NCBI GenBank assembly: GCA_046050465.1
Contig: JBJOPS010000005.1
Coordinates: 1-20,263, forward strand
DNA from: Egaibacter sp046050465
Lineage (GTDB): Bacteria; Pseudomonadota; Gammaproteobacteria; Burkholderiales; Burkholderiaceae_C
Reading direction: 5' to 3'
DNA: 20,263 nucleotides
The translations under genes were made by a program, and so were the position numbers. The stretch's first letter is position 1, and each line of letters begins with the position of its first letter. This document shows, piece after piece, positions 15,146 to 20,263 of the stretch. The notes beneath the pieces were generated by a model. That model saw only the letters and a program-made list of their open reading frames with translations. It was not told the origin of the DNA and did no database searches.

Positions 15146-16582
15146 ATGGGTCAAAAACTGAAAATTGCTGGCTGGGTTTCTCTGGGCGTTGTAGCCGGGG
15201 CACTGACCACGGTATCGCTTCAAACGGTTGCGCGTGGGACGTTGGCACCACTACCACTGGAAGAGTTGCAGCAGTTGGCCTCAGTGTTTGGCATCGTCAA
15301 AACCGATTACGTGGAGCCGGTAGATGAGAAAAAACTCATTACCGAAGCAATCACTGGCATGGTTGCCAGCCTTGATCCGCACTCCCAATATTTTGACAAA
15401 AAGTCTTTCAAGGAATTTCGCGAAGGCACAGCAGGCCGCTTTGTTGGCGTAGGCATTGAGATCACGCAGGAGGACGGGCTGGTCAAGATCGTGACGCCCA
15501 TTGAGGGTTCGCCTGCATTTCGGGCTGGCCTCAAAACCAATGACTTGATCACAAAAATTGATGACGCTGCCGTCAAGGGCCTGCCACTGAACGAGGCAGT
15601 CAAGCGAATGCGCGGTGAGCCCAATACCAAGGTCATCCTGACTATTTTCCGCAAAGATGAGAATCGCAGCTTTCCGGTTACGATCGCTCGAGAGGAAATC
15701 CGTACGCAGTCGGTACGTGGCAAGGTGATTGAGCCGGGTTACGCCTGGATTCGTCTGAGCCAGTTCCAGGAGCGCACTGTGGAGGACTTCGTGCGCAAGG
15801 TGGAGGAGCTTTATAAGCAGGACCCTACCCTGAAAGGGATGGTGCTGGATTTACGAAATGATCCGGGCGGTCTGCTGGATGCTGCGGTAGCTGTGTCGGC
15901 AGCTTTCCTGCCGGAAAACGTCACGGTGGTCTCCACCAATGGACAACTGGCAGACAGCAAATTCACCTACAAGGCCGCACCTGAATTTTATCAGCGCCGT
16001 GGCGGGGCAGACCCTCTGAGGCGCTTGCCTGCCAACCTGAAAACGGTCCCTCTGGTAGTTCTGGTCAACGAAGGTTCTGCCTCTGCAAGTGAAATCGTTG
16101 CCGGTGCCTTGCAAGATCACAAACGTGGAGTGATCATGGGCAACCAGACTTTTGGCAAAGGGTCTGTTCAGACCGTCCGCCCGCTGGGGCCTGATACAGG
16201 ACTCAAGATCACAACCGCACGTTACTACACGCCGAGTGGACGCTCGATCCAGGCCAAAGGTATCGTGCCGGATGTTATGGTGGACGAATCCGAAGAGGGT
16301 AACCTGTTCGCGGCTCTGCGTACCCGTGAAGCTGATTTGGAAAAACATCTCAACAGCGGCCAGGGCGTCGAGGAAAAAGATGTGGCCCGAGAAAAAGCGC
16401 GCGACGCAGCCCTGAAAAAGCTGGAAGAAGAGGCCAAAAAGCCGGCAGCTGACCGTCGACTGCCGGAATTTGGCTCCGACAAGGATTTCCCACTGCTGCA
16501 AGCCATCAACAGGCTCAAAGGCCGCCCCGTCATGGTCAGCAAGACGCTGACCGAGCGCAAGGCAGAGGTCAAGGAAAACTAG
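15146..16582 (+). CDS. ctpA: C-terminal processing peptidase (S41 family)
   Basis: Periplasmic serine protease that trims or degrades proteins from the C-terminus. Seen: a hydrophobic N-terminal segment (about residues 7-27) acting as signal or anchor, YVEPVD...ITGMVASLDPHSQYF (55-83), a PDZ domain (about 98-183, with GVGIEI and GSPAFRAGLKTNDLI), then the S41 core. By the spacing known from CtpB, the catalytic residues are Ser313 in SASASEIVAGAL, Lys338 in FGKGS and Gln342. A lysine/glutamate-rich tail (about 405-435) looks helical. At 478 aa the length is typical. The start is supported by AGGAT upstream of the ATG. The neighbouring moeB-like gene begins 26 bases downstream. An equivalent of the NlpI adaptor is not present in the window. 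Confidence 0.94.
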   Translation: MGQKLKIAGWVSLGVVAGALTTVSLQTVARGTLAPLPLEELQQLASVFGIVKTDYVEPVDEKKLITEAITGMVASLDPHSQYFDKKSFKEFREGTAGRFVGVGIEITQEDGLVKIVTPIEGSPAFRAGLKTNDLITKIDDAAVKGLPLNEAVKRMRGEPNTKVILTIFRKDENRSFPVTIAREEIRTQSVRGKVIEPGYAWIRLSQFQERTVEDFVRKVEELYKQDPTLKGMVLDLRNDPGGLLDAAVAVSAAFLPENVTVVSTNGQLADSKFTYKAAPEFYQRRGGADPLRRLPANLKTVPLVVLVNEGSASASEIVAGALQDHKRGVIMGNQTFGKGSVQTVRPLGPDTGLKITTARYYTPSGRSIQAKGIVPDVMVDESEEGNLFAALRTREADLEKHLNSGQGVEEKDVAREKARDAALKKLEEEAKKPAADRRLPEFGSDKDFPLLQAINRLKGRPVMVSKTLTERKAEVKEN

Positions 16583-16608
16583 AGCGGCAGGACTTGCGCG
16601 GCGGATCC

Positions 16609-17358
16609 ATGACCGATGATCAGCTTCTGCGCTACTCGCGCCATATTCTGCTGAACGAGATTGGCATTGAAGGGCAGGAAAAAATCTTTGGTAGCAGGGT
16701 GCTGGTTATTGGCGCGGGAGGCTTGGGCTCACCGGTAGCGCTTTACCTTGGGTCTGCGGGTGTCGGGCACATCACCCTCGTTGACGACGACACGGTAGAC
16801 CTGACCAACCTGCAGCGGCAAATTGTGCACACCCTTTCCAGCGTAGGCCAGCCCAAGGTGAAATCTGCCCAGGCTGCTATTGCCGCAATCAATAGCGAAG
16901 TTGTTGTATCAGTCATTCAAGCTCGAGCCGATGCCCATATGCTGGACGCACTCGTTGCCCAGACCGATGTGGTTCTGGACTGCTGCGACAATTTTTCAAC
17001 GCGACAGGCAGTCAATGCTGTTTGCGTGAAACATCGCAAACCTCTGGTATCGGGTGCGGTCATTCGTTTCGACGGACAAATCAGCGTGTATGACACCCGG
17101 GATACCGAGTCACCCTGTTACGCCTGCATCTTCCCGCCGGATGCCAGCTTTGAAGAAACCCGCTGTTCGACGATGGGCGTCTTTGCGCCGTTGGTTGGCA
17201 TCATTGGCTCCATGCAGGCTGCAGAAGCACTGAAACTGCTCAGCGGTGCGGGTGATTCCATCGCTGGTCGCCTGCTAATGCTGGATAGCCGTTCCATGGA
17301 ATGGAGCAATATCAGTCTGCCGCGCAACATTTCTTGCCCGGTTTGTGGCTCACGCTAG
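16609..17358 (+). CDS. MoeB/ThiF-type E1-like adenylyltransferase
   Basis: Cytoplasmic enzyme that adenylates the C-terminus of a small ubiquitin-like sulfur carrier (MoaD or ThiS), for molybdopterin or thiamine thiazole synthesis. Seen: RYSRHILLNEIG (8-19), nucleotide loop GAGGLGSPVALYL (35-47), DDDTVDLTNLQRQ (59-71), VLDCCDNFSTR, Cys186 in TRCSTMGV, and zinc ligands Cys170/Cys173 and Cys243/Cys246 (CYAC, CPVC). 249 aa with no C-terminal rhodanese domain, so of MoeB/ThiF size. The ATG at 16609 is preferred to a TTG at 16594. No moa or thi gene is nearby to decide the partner; in relatives it follows ctpA and is often named moeB. The membrane-anchored rhodanese nearby is a possible but unproven sulfur-pathway neighbour. 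Confidence 0.88.
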   Translation: MTDDQLLRYSRHILLNEIGIEGQEKIFGSRVLVIGAGGLGSPVALYLGSAGVGHITLVDDDTVDLTNLQRQIVHTLSSVGQPKVKSAQAAIAAINSEVVVSVIQARADAHMLDALVAQTDVVLDCCDNFSTRQAVNAVCVKHRKPLVSGAVIRFDGQISVYDTRDTESPCYACIFPPDASFEETRCSTMGVFAPLVGIIGSMQAAEALKLLSGAGDSIAGRLLMLDSRSMEWSNISLPRNISCPVCGSR

Positions 17359-17362
17359 CATA

Positions 17363-17379
17363 TCCTGTCCAGCACAGGA
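17363..17379 (+). terminator. small hairpin after the moeB-like gene
   Basis: TCCTGT (17363-17368) and ACAGGA (17374-17379) pair around a five-base loop, four bases after the stop codon. There is no T-run behind it, so termination would be weak or factor-assisted. Confidence 0.3.
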
Positions 17380-17470
17380 CCTGACCTGGTGCGGGGTACC
17401 GATAGGAGCCTGCATGCCTGCAGGACACCATCCAGTTGTCCATGCCCAGTACATTCTTCAAAAATGTCGG

Positions 17471-17489
17471 GGAAATCAACCTGATTTCC
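17471..17489. other. perfect hairpin in the gap before the cyclase remnant
   Basis: GGAAATCA (17471-17478) and TGATTTCC (17482-17489) are exact complements around a three-base loop, in the 188-base gap between the moeB-like gene and the remnant. It could be an operator half-site pair or a transcript hairpin. No T-run follows. Confidence 0.3.
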
Positions 17490-17546
17490 GGGACTTGACG
17501 ACGGTACGGACTGTTAGACTTTGCGCGATCCTAATCGAATTGCCCT

Positions 17547-17891
17547 GTGGCCGACTCAACTATTTTGCAACCTGTCAGCCTGCATGAACTGCGACTGGGC
17601 AATGCGCTGGCGCTGTTGAAACACGGTGGCACGGTGGGCAGCCTTGTGTCCCCACAAGAATCCTCCATGGAATATCTGCAAGGCATCATCGATAGCCTGT
17701 GCGATCTCTCGGTCAAAGATTCCCTGACGGGTCTGGTCAATCGGCGACTGTTCCATGCCGTGCTGAAGCATCGGGTTGATTTACCATACTGTCAAATGTC
17801 ATTTGGTGCCGCCGCCGTAGCTGACCGGATTCGCCATGCCATTGAGACGTTACCCATCAGCACTTATAACGCTGCGCCGCGTGAAAGGTAA
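17547..17891 (+). pseudogene. diguanylate cyclase remnant lacking the GGDEF core
   Basis: A 114-codon frame starting with GTG. Residues 55-74 read LSVKDSLTGLVNRRLFHAVL, the opening of a GGDEF domain (D-x-LTGL-x-NRR). The frame then jumps at about residue 78 to LPYCQMSFGAAAVADRIRHAIETLPIS, which resembles the later part of the same domain. The metal-binding aspartate region and the GG[DE]EF signature, some 80 residues in a full domain, are missing, as is the C-terminal end of the domain. The frame stays open across the junction, so the internal loss was in frame. The product cannot make cyclic di-GMP; whether a short protein is still produced is unknown. Four bases separate its stop from the following ATPase start. 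It could be a regulatory stub, but decay is the simpler reading. Confidence 0.7.
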
Positions 17892-17895
17892 GGCC

Positions 17896-18729
17896 ATGAG
17901 TGCCCCTCTACCTGTCAGCACGGAAAACCAAAAATCCCCCGTCTTCCCCATGGCCCCACCTTTCGGCAAAGTACTAGCCGTCACGAGTGGGAAAGGTGGC
18001 GTAGGTAAAACATTTGTTTCAGCCAATCTGGCCGCAGCAATGGCCAAACGCGGCCAGCGTGTGTTAGTACTAGATGCGGACTTGGGACTGGCTAATCTGG
18101 ATGTCGCACTTAACCTGTATCCCAAGATCACGCTGCATGATGTATTTACAGGCAAGGCCAAACTGGAACAGGCCATCATCAAGGCCCCTGGAGGGTTTTC
18201 AGTCTTGCTTGCCGGCTCAGGAATGGTCGAATACTCCCGTTTGACGCCAGAAGTTTGCGTCAGTTTTCTTGACATCGTGCGCAGCCTGATACCCTGCTAC
18301 GATGTTCTGTTACTCGATACCGGGGCCGGAATTTCTGACGTGGTTTTATTTGCTGTATCCCTTGCCTGCGAGGTATTGGTTGTTACAACACCAGAACCAA
18401 CTTCACTGACTGATGCCTACGCCACCATCAAGATTTTGGTTGGGCAACAGGCGCGGCAAACCGCCCGGATCATCGTCAATCAAACTACTCGATTGGGTGA
18501 TGGCCGGGCTATCACAACGCAACTACAGCAGGTCCTTGATCGTTTTGTAACACCGCAAGCAGGGTCTGGTATCAGGCTATTTCATCTTGGGGACATTCCT
18601 GCGGATCCTATGGTGCGCCAAACCGTGATGAGGCGCCAGTTATTAATGCAAACCATGCCAGGATGCCCGGCCGGTCTCGCCATATCACAAATGGCAACAA
18701 AGGCACTTGACACTCTCATCCTACGTTAA
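17896..18729 (+). CDS. MinD/ParA-family ATPase, FlhG-like
   Basis: P-loop ATPase of the MinD/ParA superfamily. Seen: a deviant Walker A SGKGGVGKTF (residues 31-40), the MinD-type DADLGLANLDVALNL (60-74), LLLDTGAGISDVV as switch II (138-150), and TTPEPTSLTDAYATIKIL. The last motif is typical of FlhG/FleN, which sets flagellar number, rather than of Min division MinD; no C-terminal amphipathic helix of the MinD kind is obvious. 277 aa. I use the ATG at 17896, with AAGG upstream; the frame extends to 17836, overlapping the cyclase remnant. No flagellar, chemotaxis or min genes are in the window. Family certain; role in flagellar placement inferred. Confidence 0.85.
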   Translation: MSAPLPVSTENQKSPVFPMAPPFGKVLAVTSGKGGVGKTFVSANLAAAMAKRGQRVLVLDADLGLANLDVALNLYPKITLHDVFTGKAKLEQAIIKAPGGFSVLLAGSGMVEYSRLTPEVCVSFLDIVRSLIPCYDVLLLDTGAGISDVVLFAVSLACEVLVVTTPEPTSLTDAYATIKILVGQQARQTARIIVNQTTRLGDGRAITTQLQQVLDRFVTPQAGSGIRLFHLGDIPADPMVRQTVMRRQLLMQTMPGCPAGLAISQMATKALDTLILR

Positions 18730-18800
18730 TCCGCGCGGCCCCATACCGGCGGGACAAGCAGGCCCACCTCACACACAGAAATTCGGACGCTACTGGAGGC

Positions 18801-19024
18801 GAGCCTGTCATAAATTTTGTGTGCGAGGCATAACATGAGAAACCGAAAGACCATGTATGCCAACAGCCAAGACGATTGCAAAGAAAGCGGCATTTGCGGC
18901 CAAGATGGCGGCCTTGCCGCATATACCGCCTGAACTGGTAGACCTGTTTGTCAAGGGGCCGATGACGGGCGAGGCTGTCAATGCAGTCTCGATGGCCTTC
19001 AAGAAAGCCCTGATCGAGCGCGCC
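18801..19024 (+). mobile_element. left-end remnant of an IS256-family insertion sequence
   Basis: The sequence GAGCCTGTCATAAATTTTGT (18801-18820) resembles the terminal inverted repeat of IS256-type elements as I remember them. It is followed, 36 bases on, by an ATG and a peptide with PHIPPELVDLFVKGPMTGEA plus VNAVSMAFKKALIERA, typical of the N-terminus of IS256 transposases. The usual continuation (LGAEL...HHLGY) is absent: similarity stops at about residue 56. The DDE catalytic domain and a matching right end are not seen. The element is therefore truncated and immobile. Confidence 0.6.
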
Positions 19025-19321
19025 AGCCGCAGTCACTTTACCGTGCCCTATGAGGCCATCATGTTGACGCCATTCGGCGAACCAATGGCTGCCACCGGCG
19101 CTACTCCTGCCTCGAGCGCCCAAACCAAGCCCAGCCCGCCGCCGGAAATTGCAAGACGTGAGGACTTCCGCATCGGCAACAGGGTGAGCTTCACAGACCG
19201 GGATTTGCAACAACGTGTCGGCCTGATCGTGCGCATCAACCAGCGCACAGCCACGCTCGACTGCGACGGCCAGACTTGGCGGGTCGCATTCGGTCTGCTT
19301 CGTCACCTCGTCGACATCTGA
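18857..19321 (+). CDS. chimeric ORF: IS256 transposase N-terminus fused to an unknown C-terminal domain
   Basis: 154-residue open frame. Residues ~21-56 look like the first part of an IS256 transposase. From about residue 57 the sequence changes to SHFTVPYEAIMLTPFGEP, a Pro/Ala/Thr-rich linker (about 77-97) and a compact C-terminal module, DFRIGNRVSFTDRDLQQRVGLIVRINQRTATLDCDG plus WRVAFGLLRHLVDI. That module resembles a small SH3/KOW-type beta-barrel (GNRV...GLIVRIN...ATLDC...WRV). I do not recognise its family. No catalytic motif is seen. The ATG at 18857 has no good Shine-Dalgarno site. The ORF lies between the FlhG-like gene and the rRNA promoters. It may be a host gene that lost its own start to the insertion; expression is not shown. 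Confidence 0.5.
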   Translation: MPTAKTIAKKAAFAAKMAALPHIPPELVDLFVKGPMTGEAVNAVSMAFKKALIERASRSHFTVPYEAIMLTPFGEPMAATGATPASSAQTKPSPPPEIARREDFRIGNRVSFTDRDLQQRVGLIVRINQRTATLDCDGQTWRVAFGLLRHLVDI

Positions 19322-19649
19322 CATCCGTATCTGTCAAGTACGGTATTCGTCGGACTCTTACCAAATTGCCGATATCGAAACATCTTTCAAAAAGTTGGAT
19401 CCAGTTGAAGAAAAACGCTTGAGTTGGGCACTTTTGAGACTTTCCCCAACGTGGATGGTCAGGCTTTCGCGGGCGTGGCTGACGCAATTGCGCCGCTTTG
19501 CTGCGCTGCTGGCGTTTGTGCCGCAGTGACAACCTTTGTTGTCGATACAGGCGGAGCCCCCTTTTGTGCTTGTCTTTGAAGCCCTTGCGCTTGAGCAGAC
19601 GTGAACTTGCCGGCAGCCGGGCAGCATGTTTTGCAGTAATGCATACTGG
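19322..19649. other. 328-base stretch without a recognisable gene
   Basis: Between the chimeric ORF and the first rRNA promoter I recognise no gene. Two short frames exist. One is a plus-strand frame without a start codon (about 19332-19529). The other is a minus-strand 65-codon ATG frame (19656-19459) coding an Ala/Gln-rich peptide with CKTCC near its start. Neither matches a family I know. The expected right end of the IS256 remnant is not found here. Confidence 0.5.
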
Positions 19650-19679
19650 TTGACATGGGTTGAAAAATCGGTATAGAAT
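19650..19679 (+). promoter_or_regulatory. rRNA operon promoter P1
   Basis: TTGACA (19650-19655) is followed by TATAGA (19672-19677, 16-base spacer) or TAGAAT (19674-19679, 18-base spacer), a near-consensus sigma70 promoter about 480 bases upstream of the 16S gene. The downstream sequence GCAAGGCTTCGCTG resembles the start regions of P2 and P3. Confidence 0.65.
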
Positions 19680-19784
19680 GCAAGGCTTCGCTGAACTGGG
19701 CTTCTTTCTTTCGAGCGGGTCTTTTGCCCGCCGACTCTCTAAGATAAGAAAGATTCGGGGAAGCGTAAAAAAGTTTTGAAAAGT

Positions 19785-19814
19785 TTGAAGTTTCCCAAAA
19801 AAACAGCATATAAT
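19785..19814 (+). promoter_or_regulatory. rRNA operon promoter P2
   Basis: TTGAAG (19785-19790) and a perfect TATAAT (19809-19814) with an 18-base spacer, preceded by A/T tracts (19767-19784) that look like an UP element. The -10 region runs into ATAATTCGAGGCT (19810-19822), which is repeated exactly at P3. Confidence 0.7.
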
Positions 19815-19889
19815 TCGAGGCTCTGCTAAATGCACTAAGGCAAACATTCAAAATGAATGCCACTGCAAAATAAGCGGTATCCCCAAACG

Positions 19890-19918
19890 TTGACGGGGTA
19901 TTAAAAATGTGTCATAAT
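19890..19918 (+). promoter_or_regulatory. rRNA operon promoter P3
   Basis: TTGACG (19890-19895) and CATAAT (19913-19918) with the ideal 17-base spacer. The -10 and discriminator repeat the P2 box (ATAATTCGAGGCT, 19914-19926). Initiation near 19925 would place a seven-base hairpin (19924-19930 / 19939-19945) at the very 5' end of the transcript. Confidence 0.75.
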
Positions 19919-19923
19919 TCGAG

Positions 19924-20157
19924 GCTTAGCTGATCGCGGCTAAGCAGGCAAAACAAGACAAAAGTCAAGTGGCGCAAGATCATTAAAAACATACAGCCGA
20001 TAAGCGTGGGCGTTTGAAGGCGATTGCCAAGTTCTTCGGAACTAAGTCTTAACTGACTTACAAACGCTCATGAAGTAAAAAAGATGTGAAAGTCGTCAAA
20101 GACATTCACGTCAATTCCAATTTATGAGTTGCTCGAAAGAGCAAAAAATTCAAGATC
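19924..20157 (+). other. structured 16S rRNA leader
   Basis: About 230 transcribed bases ahead of the mature 16S. Seen: GCTTAGC/GCTAAGC stem (19924-19945); a weak boxA-like AGATCATTAAAA (19977-19988, 8 of 12 with the E. coli boxA) for Nus-factor antitermination; and GCGTTTG/CAAACGC (20010-20016 / 20061-20067) closing AGTTC-TTCG-GAACT (20030-20043) and TAAGTC/GACTTA (20043-20060). Further on are GTGAA-x-GTC/GAC-x-TTCAC (20086-20109) and TTGCTC-GAAA-GAGCAA (20129-20144). These are expected leader features that aid antitermination and RNase processing. Confidence 0.65.
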
Positions 20158-20263
20158 GAACTATAGAGTTTGATCCTGGCTCAGATTGAACGCTGGCGGC
20201 ATGCCTTACACATGCAAGTCGAACGGCAGCACGGGAGCAATCCTGGTGGCGAGTGGCGAACGG
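20158..20263 (+). rRNA. rrs: 16S ribosomal RNA, 5' end (cut by window)
   Basis: The universal bacterial 16S start AGAGTTTGATCCTGGCTCAG lies at 20165-20184, followed by ATTGAACGCTGGCGGCATGC and the V1 region with GGCAGCACGGGAGCAATCC. The V1 pattern fits Comamonadaceae. The mature 5' end is placed at about 20158 by analogy with E. coli, where this motif begins near position 8. Only about 106 bases are present; the rest of the operon is beyond the right edge. Confidence 0.95.

Noticed and set aside
17494..17520. TTGACG-based promoter before the cyclase remnant
   Set aside because: No acceptable -10 hexamer lies at 16-18 bases; the nearest TTAGAC is only 13 bases away.
1..20263. CRISPR array, tRNA genes, toxin-antitoxin or defence genes
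   Set aside because: No spaced direct repeats, no tRNA T-loop/acceptor patterns that I can assemble, and no gene pair of those kinds among the frames.

Overview
The window is a conserved chromosomal housekeeping region of a betaproteobacterium, order Burkholderiales, most likely family Comamonadaceae (Rhodoferax/Polaromonas-like). Three things point there: the first ~106 bases of a 16S rRNA gene at the right edge; the gene order gpmA / rhodanese-grxC-secB-gpsA / ctpA-moeB; and the DUF3460-scpA pair. Base composition is mostly near 60% GC.

Layout. At the left edge a patatin-like phospholipase (minus strand, cut by the window) is divergent from metG. The roughly 400 bp between them hold two inverted copies of a palindromic repeat. 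After metG come a SulP/STAS anion transporter, a small DUF3460 protein and scpA (condensin kleisin). A plus-strand cofactor cluster follows: nadB-panB-panC (aspartate oxidase, then two pantothenate steps). It runs head-on, with a 3-base gap, into a minus-strand operon read as rhodanese-grxC-secB-gpsA-nadC-nadA. The whole de novo route from aspartate to nicotinate mononucleotide (nadB, nadA, nadC) therefore lies in about 5.3 kb, split over two convergent transcripts. Divergent from the rhodanese gene are gpmA, ctpA (S41 protease) and a MoeB/ThiF-like E1 enzyme.

The right end, from about 17.4 kb, is less orderly. It holds a diguanylate cyclase remnant lacking its GGDEF core, an FlhG/MinD-like ATPase without flagellar neighbours, and a truncated IS256-type element whose transposase N-terminus is fused in frame to an unrelated C-terminal domain. 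Next is a gene-poor stretch, then three tandem sigma70-type promoters with a shared start-site box, a highly structured leader, and the 5' end of a 16S rRNA gene.

I see no CRISPR array, defence island, tRNA gene or complete mobile element. The most unusual items are the chimeric IS256/unknown ORF, the broken cyclase next to an intact FlhG-like ATPase, the paired palindromic repeats upstream of metG, and a low-GC patch inside metG. Functional calls rest on motif recognition by eye, without database searches.
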